The notes under the pieces: generated by a model
What the model was told of the DNA's origin: nothing
The model's input: only the letters and a program-made list of their open reading frames with translations
The model's database searches: none
Program-made: the position numbers and the translations under genes
Source: Novosphingobium pokkalii
Lineage (GTDB): Bacteria; Pseudomonadota; Alphaproteobacteria; Sphingomonadales; Sphingomonadaceae
Assembly: GCF_014652855.1 (NCBI RefSeq)
Contig: NZ_BMZP01000002.1
Span: 62,001-126,000, forward strand
Length of the DNA: 64,000 nt
Direction of reading: 5' to 3'
Shown here: one piece after another, positions 42,855 to 51,148 of the stretch
Layout of the letters: each line of letters starts with the position of its first letter
Position numbering within the stretch: position 1 is the first letter of the stretch

Positions 42855-44435
42855 ATGGACAGCATGCGCGGATTTGCCGATGAGCCAGGCCCGCCCGGCC
42901 TGTTCCCCGGCGGCGATTCCGAAAACGATTGGCCGGAAAGCGATCTCGACGATCAGCCGCTGCCGCCGCTGATGGATGCGGACGAGCGCCGCATGCAGGT
43001 GCGCGCCTACAATTTCTGGGCCAGCATGCTGGGCGAAAGCCGTCTGCCGCTGGTCGGCCCGCTGCTCGACGGGCACCTGCCCGATTTTGCCGATCATTCG
43101 GTGCTGCTGCATTTCGATGCCGGGCTGGAAGACCCGGCCATCGCCTATGTCGGCAGTGCGCTGCTGGCCGATTGCGACGACCACGGTCCGCTGTCGCGGC
43201 TGAGCCAGGTGCCCGGCCGCTCGATCCTGTCGCGCATCACCGATCACTACATGCAGATCGTCGCCAACGAGGCGCCGATCGGCTTCGAGGCGGAATTCGC
43301 CAACCAGCGCGGGCGCACGATTCTCTATCGCGGCATCCTGCTGCCGTTCTCTTCCACCGGCACCAGCCTCGACTACATCTATGGCGTGATCAACTGGAAG
43401 GAATTGGCCGACCCGGCAACGACCAGCGAACTCCTCGCCGAAATCGGGCTGGTGCTGGGCGAGAAGAAGCCGCGCCGCAAGGCCGTGGCCGTGCTGCACG
43501 AAACCGGCCCATCGGCCGGCACACCGCCGGTCTCGTCGGTCCCGATGCCGTTGCCCGCCTTTGCCGAGCCCGCCGCGGATGGCGCCGCGGATAGCCAGCC
43601 CTGGGGCGCGCTGGCCGATTCGCTGGGGCAATGGGCCGATGGCCCGGTGCGCGCGCGCGATCCGCGCGATCTTGCGCCGCAACCCGCCGATCCGGCCGCA
43701 ACCGGCGCGGACGCGGGGGAGCTCGATCTGGCCGAAGTCGCGCTGGAAATCCTCCCCGCGCTCGACATCCTGCCCGGCCTGCCCCCGCTCGATCCGTTTG
43801 CCGGCGGCACCCTGGCCGAAGCGCTTCACGAACCCGAGCCGGACAGCCTGGCCGACTGGCTGGCCAGCGCCCGCGCCATGGCTGCCCTTGCCATCGGCAG
43901 CGAGGATCGCACCCGCCAGGCGCTCTATGCCGCGATCGGCCGCGCCTGGGACTTTGCCCTGGCCGCCGAAGCCGAACCGGACGATTTCGCGCAGCTCGTG
44001 GCCGAAGCGGGCCTGGCGCTGCAAGCGCGCGCGCCACTGATCCCGGTGGTCAAGCTGGTGTTCGGCGCGCAATACGACAAGACGCGGCTGACCGAATATG
44101 CCACGGCGCTGGCCCATGCCCATCGCCTGGGCCTCTCGCGCGGCGAACTCGCCGGCTTCCTGGGCGAAACGCCCGGCGGCCTCAAGGGCGTGGTCGCGGC
44201 AGAACGCCGGCTGCGCCGCAGCGAGGAAGGCCAGGCGCGGATCGACCCGCGCGCGGCCCTGGAAGCCAGCCTGCGCACGCTGCCCGCCGGCACGCTGGAC
44301 GACGTTCCGGCCGAAGGTCGCGAGTTTTCGCTGGTCATGGTCCGGCGCATGCCCGATGGCCGCCTGGCCGTGCTGGGCGAAGTGCTGGACGACGAGCCCC
44401 TGCTCGAACGCGCCGCGCGCCGCCTGATGCAGTGA
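42855..44435 (+). CDS. PAS-like protein with unassigned C-terminal half
   Basis: Soluble protein of 526 residues. Residues about 45-185 fit a PAS_5-type sensor domain (RAYNFWASMLGESRLP, then GRSILSRITDHY, and the closing LLPFSSTGTSLDYIYGVINW). A proline- and alanine-rich linker of about 120 residues with many aspartates and glutamates follows. The last 210 residues are helical (SARAMAALAIGSEDRTRQAL onwards) and match nothing I know. No kinase, cyclase or DNA-binding motif is seen. AAGGG lies eight bases before ATG 42855. Its stop codon is the first base group of repeat element B. Confidence 0.75.
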   Translation: MDSMRGFADEPGPPGLFPGGDSENDWPESDLDDQPLPPLMDADERRMQVRAYNFWASMLGESRLPLVGPLLDGHLPDFADHSVLLHFDAGLEDPAIAYVGSALLADCDDHGPLSRLSQVPGRSILSRITDHYMQIVANEAPIGFEAEFANQRGRTILYRGILLPFSSTGTSLDYIYGVINWKELADPATTSELLAEIGLVLGEKKPRRKAVAVLHETGPSAGTPPVSSVPMPLPAFAEPAADGAADSQPWGALADSLGQWADGPVRARDPRDLAPQPADPAATGADAGELDLAEVALEILPALDILPGLPPLDPFAGGTLAEALHEPEPDSLADWLASARAMAALAIGSEDRTRQALYAAIGRAWDFALAAEAEPDDFAQLVAEAGLALQARAPLIPVVKLVFGAQYDKTRLTEYATALAHAHRLGLSRGELAGFLGETPGGLKGVVAAERRLRRSEEGQARIDPRAALEASLRTLPAGTLDDVPAEGREFSLVMVRRMPDGRLAVLGEVLDDEPLLERAARRLMQ

Positions 44436-44631
44436 GAGTTGGTTTGGAACATGCGCGATTGCGCATGTTCGAGGCGGCACCGGCCCGCTCCCGTCCCGAA
44501 GGCACCGAAAACGTCCGGGGGACGTTTTCGCTGAGGGGGCCGACCTCCCAACGATAGTACCCTATGGGAGGTCGGGTGGGGGAGCGGGCCGGTGCCGCAA
44601 ATCCGGCAAAGCCGGATTTCCAAACTGTCTC
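44434..44631 (+). repeat. Nested palindromic 3'-end element, copy B
   Basis: Starts at the stop codon of the PAS-like gene (TGAGAG) and ends in GTCTC. Order: hairpin 1 (GAACATGCGC/GCGCATGTTC, 44447-44470), left arm 44476-44492 then 44542-44550, 14-base loop, right arm 44565-44596, hairpin 2 (AAATCCGGC/GCCGGATTT, 44599-44619). A 49-base insert (44493-44541) with its own 11-bp hairpin replaces six bases of the left arm. The ends GAGAGTTGGTTTGGAA and TTCCAAACTGTCTC are inverted repeats. Confidence 0.9.
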
Positions 44632-44674
44632 TGAGCACGGGAACCGTCGCTGTCTTGGCGGCGTTGGCGGGGCG

Positions 44675-45613
44675 ATGAAAGTGACTCGATGGTTGATCGG
44701 GCTGGCCGCCATGGGCGTGGCCGGCCATGCGCTGTACCGCCGCGCGCTGGCGCGCAATCCGGTGGGCGTGCTCGACGCGGCCGATCTGGCCTTGCGCGGC
44801 GGCCGCAGCGGCGTGACCCGCCTGGCCCAGGCGCGCTATGGCCCCGATCCGCAGCAATGCCTGGAAGTCTTCGCGCCCGCCGGGACGCACCCTGCCGCTC
44901 CCATGCCCGTGGTGGTGTTCATCCATGGCGGCGCGTGGGACAGCGGGCGCCCGCAGGACTATCGCTTCATCGCGCGCAGCCTGATCGGCACCATGGCACC
45001 GCAGGGCTGCCTGGTGGTGCTGGCCGGCTATCGCCTGCTGCCGCAGGGGCGCTGGCCGGTCATGCTGGCCGATGGCGCCCGCGCGCTGCGCTGGGTGCAG
45101 GACCATGCCGCCGCGCTGGGCGGTGATCCGGCGCGGGTGGTGCTGATGGGCCATTCCGCCGGCGCCTACAACGCGCTGGCCCTGGCGCTCGACAAGCGCT
45201 GGCTGGCCGACGAAGGGCTGGATGCCGATGCGCTGGCCGGTGTCATCGGCCTGGCCACACCCGCCGATTTCCTGCCGCTGGACGATCCCGCCTCGATCGC
45301 CACGTTCGGCCATTGCGCCGATCTGGCGCAGACCCAGCCGATCCACCATGCCCGCGCCGGGGCGCCGCCGCTGCTGCTGGTGCATGGCGCGCAGGATAGC
45401 CGGGTGGAGCCGCGCAACAGCCGCGCCCTGGCCGCCGCGATGACCGCCGCCGGCCAGCCGACCGAAGCGCTGGTGCTCGACGGCCTCGATCACGAACGCC
45501 TGATCATGGCCTTTGCCCGGCCGTTCCTGCACGAAAAACGGCCCCTCGCAGCGGTAACAGCCTTTCTCGCCAAGGTTTGCGCTTCACCATCGGTTCATTC
45601 CGCGCCACAATAA
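44675..45613 (+). CDS. Alpha/beta hydrolase, esterase-like, membrane-anchored or exported
   Basis: Protein of 312 residues with an N-terminal hydrophobic stretch (WLIGLAAMGVAGHALY) that may export or anchor it. The carboxylesterase-type oxyanion motif FIHGGAWDSG, the nucleophile elbow LMGHSAGAYNAL and a late LDGLDHERL with the likely catalytic histidine are intact. It is close to the BD-FAE/kynurenine formamidase-like branch. ATG 44675 with GGCGGGG upstream is used; longer frames start inside repeat element B. The M48 gene follows by 11 bases. Confidence 0.88.
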   Translation: MKVTRWLIGLAAMGVAGHALYRRALARNPVGVLDAADLALRGGRSGVTRLAQARYGPDPQQCLEVFAPAGTHPAAPMPVVVFIHGGAWDSGRPQDYRFIARSLIGTMAPQGCLVVLAGYRLLPQGRWPVMLADGARALRWVQDHAAALGGDPARVVLMGHSAGAYNALALALDKRWLADEGLDADALAGVIGLATPADFLPLDDPASIATFGHCADLAQTQPIHHARAGAPPLLLVHGAQDSRVEPRNSRALAAAMTAAGQPTEALVLDGLDHERLIMAFARPFLHEKRPLAAVTAFLAKVCASPSVHSAPQ

Positions 45614-45624
45614 CTGGCATCGTG

Positions 45625-47019
45625 ATGCGCGCCACTTCCCAGCCCCGCCTGCTCCTCTCCCGCCTGGGCCGCACCCTGGCGACAGTCTGCTCCGCCGTGG
45701 CGGCTCTGGCGCTCACCGCGCAGCCGGTGCTGGCGCAGGAGGTGCTGCGCGATGCGGAAACCGAAGCGCTGTTTCGCGACATGTCGGCGCCGATCATCAA
45801 GGCGGCCGGGCTCGATCCGCGCAATGTCGATGTCATCCTGCTCAACGATGGCTCGATCAACGCTTTCGTCGCCGGCGGGCAGGCGGTCTATATCCATTCC
45901 GGCCTGATCGGCGCGGCCGACAACATCAACGAAGTGCAGGGCGTGTTCGCCCACGAGTTGGGCCACATCACCGGCGGCCACGTGATCAGCACGGCGGGAT
46001 CGAAGCCGGCCACCGGCATCACCCTGCTTTCGCTGCTGCTGGGCGGGCTGGCCGCTGCCGCCGGATCGGCCGATGCGGGCCTTGGCGTGTTCATGGCCGG
46101 GCAGCAGGCCGCGCTGGGCAGCTATCTCTCGTTCAGCCGCGCGCAGGAATCCCAGGCCGACGCAGCCGGGGCGCAATATCTCTCCAAGGCGGGGATTTCC
46201 GGGCGCGGTTCGCTCGATTTCTTCAAGAAGTTGCAGAACCAGGAATTCCGCTACGGCTTCACCCGCAATGCCGATGCGGAGTTCTATTCCACCCACCCGA
46301 TGACGGCCGACCGCCTGACCTACCTTCAGGACGTGTACCAGCACGACCCAGCCTGGAACACGCCGATCGACCCGCAATTGCAGGCCCGCTTCCTGCGCGT
46401 GAAGGCCAAGCTCTATGGCTATCTGGCAGAGCCTGCGGACACGCTGCGCGCGTTTCCCGACTACCTCCAGGATGCCCCCGCCCACTATGCGCGCGCCTAT
46501 GCCTATCACAAGGAAGCGCTGATGGACAAAGCGCTGGCCGAAGTGGACGCCATGCTGCGCGAGTTGCCCGACGATCCCTATGCGCTGGAGCTGAAAGGTC
46601 AGGTCCTGCTCGAATCCGGCCAGCCGCAGGACGCCATCCCGCCGCTGCGCCGCGCCACGATGCTGACCGGCAACAACCCGCTGATCGCCACCACCTTCGG
46701 CCACGCCCTGCTCGCCACCGAGGACAAGGCCAACTTTGCCGAGGCCGAGCGCGTGCTCAAGGCGGCGGTGGCCAAGGACCGCGAAAATCCGTTTGCATGG
46801 TATCAGCTTGGCGTGGTCTACGAGGCCGAAGGGGATACCCCCCGCGCTCGCCTGGCCAGCGCCGAACAGCAATTGATGCAGATGCAGTTGCCCGAAGCGG
46901 CGCGCAGCGCGCAGGCAGCCGAGGATGGGCTGCCCAAGGGCACCCCGGACTGGCTGCGCGCGCAAGACATCGCCATGTCGGCGCAGGCCATGATGGAACG
47001 GCAAAGGAAGAAAAAGTAA
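45625..47019 (+). CDS. Periplasmic M48 peptidase with TPR repeats, BepA-like
   Basis: Zinc metalloprotease of 464 residues. A signal peptide ends at PVLAQE. The M48 domain has the zinc motif AHELGHITGGH and the downstream glutamate in FSRAQESQADAAG, and a C-terminal half of four or five tetratricopeptide repeats follows (about 260-440). This matches BepA/YfgC, which degrades or assists stalled outer-membrane proteins such as LptD and BamA. ATG 45625 begins the signal peptide; an in-frame TTG at 45577 would reach into the upstream gene. The DsbA-like gene follows in four bases. Confidence 0.93.
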   Translation: MRATSQPRLLLSRLGRTLATVCSAVAALALTAQPVLAQEVLRDAETEALFRDMSAPIIKAAGLDPRNVDVILLNDGSINAFVAGGQAVYIHSGLIGAADNINEVQGVFAHELGHITGGHVISTAGSKPATGITLLSLLLGGLAAAAGSADAGLGVFMAGQQAALGSYLSFSRAQESQADAAGAQYLSKAGISGRGSLDFFKKLQNQEFRYGFTRNADAEFYSTHPMTADRLTYLQDVYQHDPAWNTPIDPQLQARFLRVKAKLYGYLAEPADTLRAFPDYLQDAPAHYARAYAYHKEALMDKALAEVDAMLRELPDDPYALELKGQVLLESGQPQDAIPPLRRATMLTGNNPLIATTFGHALLATEDKANFAEAERVLKAAVAKDRENPFAWYQLGVVYEAEGDTPRARLASAEQQLMQMQLPEAARSAQAAEDGLPKGTPDWLRAQDIAMSAQAMMERQRKKK

Positions 47020-47023
47020 GTCG

Positions 47024-47887
47024 ATGACCGCGCCTGCCCCCCACCTTGCCGCATTCGGCCGGCGTCGCCCCTTCATGATCCTGCTGGTGCTCGTCGCCGT
47101 GGTTGCAGCGGGGCTTGCCTGGTGGGTCGCCTCCAGCCGCCGCGCCGATCCGCTGGGCCAGGCTGCGGCTTCGGCCGCGCCGCAGCTCGATGAAGCGCAA
47201 CTGGCCAAGGCCCTGGCCGACGCCGGGATCGACGGCAAGCAGCGCAAGGCGCTGGAAGCGCTGGTGCGCCAGACCTTGCTCGATCATCCCGAGATTCTCA
47301 GCGATGCCGCCGGCCGTCTGGAAGCGCGGGAAGCTGCCAGCCGCCTTGGCCCCTTGCGCGGCGCGCTGGAAACGCCGTTTCCCGGTGCCGTGCTGGGCAA
47401 TCCGCAGGGCCGCGTGACGCTGGTGGAATTCACCGATTTCGCCTGCACCTATTGCCGCGGCAGCGTGGCCGATGTGGAGGCCCTGGTGGCCGCCAATCCG
47501 GATCTGAAAGTCGTGGTGCGCGAGCTGCCGATCATTTCGGCGCAGAGCGTGCCGGCCGCGCGCATGGGCCTGGCCGCTGCCGCGCAGGGCAAGTATCGGG
47601 CATTCCACCTGGCGATGTTCGGCGGCGAACGCCCCAGCCCCGAAAGCATCGCGGCCGCCGCCGGCAAGGCCGGGCTCGATACCGGCGCCGCCAGCGCCTT
47701 TGCCGCCCGGCCCGAGACGATGCAGGAATTGCAGCGCAACCTCGATCTGGCGCGGCAACTGGGCGTGAGCGGCACCCCGGCCTGGGTCGCCGGCGACCAG
47801 TTGCTGAGCGGCGCGGTGGGCCGGGAGCGCCTGCAACAGGCGATCGACGCCGCGCGCGGCAGCGCGGCGCGGACAGAAGGGGCCTGA
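47024..47887 (+). CDS. DsbA family thiol-disulfide oxidoreductase
   Basis: Envelope protein of 287 residues, held by an N-terminal helix (FMILLVLVAVVAAGLAWWVA). A helical spacer (about 50-110) leads to a thioredoxin-fold domain with the active site DFACTYCRGS (CTYC) and the cis-proline loop SGTPAW, as in the DsbA/Com1/ScsC-like group. It should oxidise or isomerise disulfides in exported proteins. It lies between two exported zinc-protease-like genes, four and two bases away, which suggests a joint role in envelope protein quality control. Confidence 0.9.
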   Translation: MTAPAPHLAAFGRRRPFMILLVLVAVVAAGLAWWVASSRRADPLGQAAASAAPQLDEAQLAKALADAGIDGKQRKALEALVRQTLLDHPEILSDAAGRLEAREAASRLGPLRGALETPFPGAVLGNPQGRVTLVEFTDFACTYCRGSVADVEALVAANPDLKVVVRELPIISAQSVPAARMGLAAAAQGKYRAFHLAMFGGERPSPESIAAAAGKAGLDTGAASAFAARPETMQELQRNLDLARQLGVSGTPAWVAGDQLLSGAVGRERLQQAIDAARGSAARTEGA

Positions 47888-47889
47888 CC

Positions 47890-48921
47890 ATGCCGCGCAG
47901 GCCAGGCCGTGGCAGGTTGGCCGTGCTGCTGGCCCTGGCCGTTCCCACTCTGACGATGCCTGCCGTGGCCTTGGGACAACCCACCCTGCAACCGGCCGAC
48001 GACGTGCAGCGCGGTGACATCATTGTGCAATCGGTCGGCTGGACGCTAGCCCACGCCAACGCGCGGTTCTGCGCGCGGGTCGCGCCTGGCGTTGGCGTGA
48101 TGCTGCAAGACGCGCGCACGTTCGACGATCCCGCCCTCGCCCGGCAAGTCTATGGCCTGAGCGGCGATATCGGCGTGGCGGCGATGGCAGCAGATGGACC
48201 GGCGGCCCGGGCTGGCCTGCCGCTCAACGCCACGGTCGAGGCGGTCGGTGATCTCGGCGTGGCGAGCGTGCCGGCGCCGCGCCCGGGCAAGTGGGACCGC
48301 CTGTTTGCCGTGCAGGACGCGCTGGAGCAGACCGTGGCGCGCGATGGCCGCGTGACCCTGACGCTGGCCGGCGGGCACCGCGTGACGTTGGCGGGCCAGC
48401 CGGTGTGCCGCGTGCGCTTCCTGATGGACGACAGCACGGGCAATGCCGGCGCCAATCGAGACACGGTGCGAATCGGCCGCCCCATGGCCGAAATCGCCAA
48501 CTGGGACGAGGCCGAGATCGCCGCGCTGACCGCGCATGAACTGGCCCATGCGGTGCTCGACCACCAGACCTGGCTGGAACACCACGGCAGCGCACGCAAG
48601 AGCGAGCGCGAGGCCGATCGGCTCTCGGTCTGGCTGTTGCAGAACGCCGGCTATGATCCGGCGGCGGCGCTGACGTGGATGCGGCGCATGGGGCCGCGGT
48701 ATCAGGTGCTGTTCATCGCCTCCCCCGATCACGGAAGCTGGCAAACCCGCGTGCGCGACATGGCCGCCGAGATCGCCACGATGAAAGCGGCGATGGGGAA
48801 TGGCACCGTGGCTGACTGGCCCCGCCTGTTCCGCCGCGAGGAGGGCGCCCCGCCGATGCCCGTTCCCGCCGCGCCCGCTGTGGACAAGGCCCCCATGGCG
48901 CAGCCGGCCCAGCCGCGCTAA
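47890..48921 (+). CDS. Exported HExxH peptidase-like protein with PDZ-like segment
   Basis: Protein of 343 residues with a signal peptide ending near ALGQ. Residues about 95-170 resemble a PDZ domain (GVAAMAADGPAARAGLP), and a zinc motif AHELAHAVLDH (about residues 215-225) is followed by the downstream glutamate in SEREADRLSVWLL, as in M48 enzymes. It differs from BepA in having PDZ before the protease and no TPR. The C-terminus is proline-rich. No close named family is recognised. It is co-transcribed with the DsbA-like and kinase genes. Confidence 0.82.
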   Translation: MPRRPGRGRLAVLLALAVPTLTMPAVALGQPTLQPADDVQRGDIIVQSVGWTLAHANARFCARVAPGVGVMLQDARTFDDPALARQVYGLSGDIGVAAMAADGPAARAGLPLNATVEAVGDLGVASVPAPRPGKWDRLFAVQDALEQTVARDGRVTLTLAGGHRVTLAGQPVCRVRFLMDDSTGNAGANRDTVRIGRPMAEIANWDEAEIAALTAHELAHAVLDHQTWLEHHGSARKSEREADRLSVWLLQNAGYDPAAALTWMRRMGPRYQVLFIASPDHGSWQTRVRDMAAEIATMKAAMGNGTVADWPRLFRREEGAPPMPVPAAPAVDKAPMAQPAQPR

Positions 48922-48931
48922 AGACATTCCC

Positions 48932-50110
48932 ATGGCCATGCTGCCGCTTCGCCCCACGCCGTTCTTCGGCAACAAGAACCGCGCTTTCTGGCGGCTCCAG
49001 TTCGCAGGCTGGGGCGGCGCCATGTTGCTGCGTGCCATGTCCAGTCTGGCCAATGCCCAGCCCTGGTCGTTCCTGCTGATCGTGCTGATCGCCTCGATCA
49101 CCGGGTTTTCGATCTCGTCGATCCTTTCGGTGATCTATCGCGCGCTGATCAACCGCCGCCCGATCATCACCTGGGGCGCCACGGCGCTGGTCCTGGCCGT
49201 GGCGGTGGGGCTCTATGCCTTCATCGACGCCTGGGTGATCAGCCTCTATCGCCCCGGCAGCGACGCGGGCTTTGCCCAGTTGTTCCTCGGCGTGTTCTAT
49301 ATCGACCTGACGCTGCTGGGCGCCTGGTCAGCGCTCTATTACGCGATCAATTTCTACATCCAGGTGGAAGAGCAGAACGACCAGTTGCTCTATCTCGAAG
49401 CGCAGGCGACCTCGGCCCAGCTGGCCATGCTGCGCTACCAGCTCAACCCGCACTTCCTGTTCAACACGCTGAACTCGATCTCCACGCTGGTGCTGCTCAA
49501 GCAGACCGAGCCGGCCAACGCCATGCTCAGCCGGCTGTCCTCGTTCCTGCGCTATACCCTGATCAACGAGCCGACCGGCCGCGTGACCGTGGCGCAGGAA
49601 GTGGAGACGCTCAAGCTCTACCTCGATATCGAGCGCATGCGCTTTGAAGAGCGGCTGCGCACCGAATTCCGCATCGACGATGCCGCCCGCGCCGCGCTGA
49701 TGCCCTCGCTGCTGCTCCAGCCGCTGGTGGAAAACGCGATCAAGTATGCGGTCAGCGCGCTGGAAGACGGTGCCCAGATCACCATTGCCGCGCAACTCGT
49801 CGGCCCCATGCTGCGGGTCACCGTGTCGGACACCGGGCCGGGCTTGCCAGCGGGCACCGATCCATCGACGCTGTTCGGCGTGAACAGCGACTCTGCCGAT
49901 AGCGCCCCGGCGCCGGGTTACCCGGTTTCCACCGGCGTGGGCCTGCCCAACATCCGCGATCGCCTGGCCCAGGCCTATGGCCGGCAGCAGCGCTTCGAGG
50001 TGGGCAACCGGCCCGAGGGTGGCTTTGCCGTAACCATCGAACTGCCGTTCGAGGCGAAGGAGGAACCCGCCGCCCTCGCCCAGCCGGGCCAGCGGCTGGC
50101 CCGGGCATGA
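48932..50110 (+). CDS. LytS/YehU-type sensor histidine kinase
   Basis: Membrane kinase of 392 residues. Four hydrophobic segments fill the first 145 residues. A linker helix then leads to the His_kinase domain (PF06580) with RYQLNPHFLFNTLNSIS carrying the phospho-histidine, and an ATPase domain with LVENAIKYAV (N box) and GVGLPNIRDRL (G box). There is no large periplasmic domain, so a membrane or intracellular signal is likely. Its partner regulator follows by 103 bases. Confidence 0.93.
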   Translation: MAMLPLRPTPFFGNKNRAFWRLQFAGWGGAMLLRAMSSLANAQPWSFLLIVLIASITGFSISSILSVIYRALINRRPIITWGATALVLAVAVGLYAFIDAWVISLYRPGSDAGFAQLFLGVFYIDLTLLGAWSALYYAINFYIQVEEQNDQLLYLEAQATSAQLAMLRYQLNPHFLFNTLNSISTLVLLKQTEPANAMLSRLSSFLRYTLINEPTGRVTVAQEVETLKLYLDIERMRFEERLRTEFRIDDAARAALMPSLLLQPLVENAIKYAVSALEDGAQITIAAQLVGPMLRVTVSDTGPGLPAGTDPSTLFGVNSDSADSAPAPGYPVSTGVGLPNIRDRLAQAYGRQQRFEVGNRPEGGFAVTIELPFEAKEEPAALAQPGQRLARA

Positions 50111-50213
50111 GCGGATCGCCACGCGAGCTTCGGGAACTTTTCGAGCTTGTCGCATTTGTCACGCGGGGGCAAAAAAACCACAACAGGGCAGACGCTCCAG
50201 GCAAAGGTAGCAA

Positions 50214-51011
50214 ATGACCATCCGCACGATCCTCGTCGACGACGAGAAACTCGCCATCCAGGGCCTTCAACTGCGTCTTCAGGCCTTCCCCGATGTCGAG
50301 GTGATCGACACCTGTTCCAACGGGCGCGAAGCGATCCGCAAGATCAAGACCGAAAAGCCCGACCTGGTCTTTCTCGATATCCAGATGCCCGGCTTTGACG
50401 GCTTCAGCGTGGTCAAGGGCGTGATGGAAATCGATCCGCCCCTGTTCGTCTTCGTCACCGCCTATTCCGAGCATGCCTTGAAGGCGTTCGAGGCCAATGC
50501 GGTGGACTACCTGCTCAAGCCGGTGGAGGAAGACCGCCTGGCCGATGCGCTCGACCGCGCCCGCACACGCCTGGCCGAAAAGCGCGGGCTAGAAGAAGTC
50601 GAAAAGCTCAAGAACGTGCTCGCCGAAGTGGCGCCCGAGGCGATGCCGGAACTGGAAGACGATGGCGAAGTGGCCGCCGGCCGCTTTGAAAAGCTGATCA
50701 ACATCAAGGATCGCGGCCAGATCTTCCGCGTCGACGTGGACACGATCGAACGGATCGAGGCGGCCGGCGACTATATGTGCATCTACACCGGCGACAATTC
50801 GCTGATCCTGCGCGAGACGATGAAGGACCTGGAACGCCGGCTGGACCCGCGCGTGTTCCAGCGCGTGCACCGCTCCAAGATCGTCAACCTCGACCAGGTG
50901 CGCCAGGTGCGCCCCCACACCAACGGCGAATGCTTCCTGGTGCTGGAATCGGGCGCGGAAGTGAAAGTGAGCCGCTCCTATCGCGACGTGGTGGCCCGCT
51001 TCGTCCACTGA
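50214..51011 (+). CDS. LytTR family response regulator
   Basis: Two-component regulator of 265 residues. The receiver domain has the acidic pair in LVDDEK and phospho-aspartate 55 in VFLDIQMPG, with TAY and the lysine in YLLKPVEE. A linker leads to a LytTR DNA-binding domain (about 155-262) with EAAGDYMCIYT and RVHRSKIVNLDQV. It pairs with the LytS-type kinase upstream. Its targets are unknown; the adjacent envelope protease/thiol genes are candidates. Confidence 0.95.
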   Translation: MTIRTILVDDEKLAIQGLQLRLQAFPDVEVIDTCSNGREAIRKIKTEKPDLVFLDIQMPGFDGFSVVKGVMEIDPPLFVFVTAYSEHALKAFEANAVDYLLKPVEEDRLADALDRARTRLAEKRGLEEVEKLKNVLAEVAPEAMPELEDDGEVAAGRFEKLINIKDRGQIFRVDVDTIERIEAAGDYMCIYTGDNSLILRETMKDLERRLDPRVFQRVHRSKIVNLDQVRQVRPHTNGECFLVLESGAEVKVSRSYRDVVARFVH

Positions 51012-51030
51012 CCAGGCCAGGCTCTAGCCT

Positions 51031-51052
51031 CCCCTCCTCTTCAGAGGAGGGG
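51031..51052. terminator. Hairpin after the response regulator gene
   Basis: CCCCTCCTCT and AGAGGAGGGG form a perfect 10-bp stem with a two-base gap (51031-51052), 20 bases past the stop codon. The G-rich tract that follows lacks T, so it is either a weak terminator or part of a C-rich intergenic repeat. Confidence 0.55.
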
Positions 51053-51148
51053 CCGGGGGTGGTGCGAAACCTGGCGCGGTGTCCTCGTTTCTACTCGCCC
51101 CTGCCAATTCCGATTGGCACCCCCCTGCCCAGCCGGTAAAGCCGCGCC

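Noticed and set aside
44564..44674. Extended N-terminus for the hydrolase at 44675
   Set aside because: The extra codons are translated from palindromic element B; ATG 44675 has a better ribosome site and starts the hydrophobic segment.
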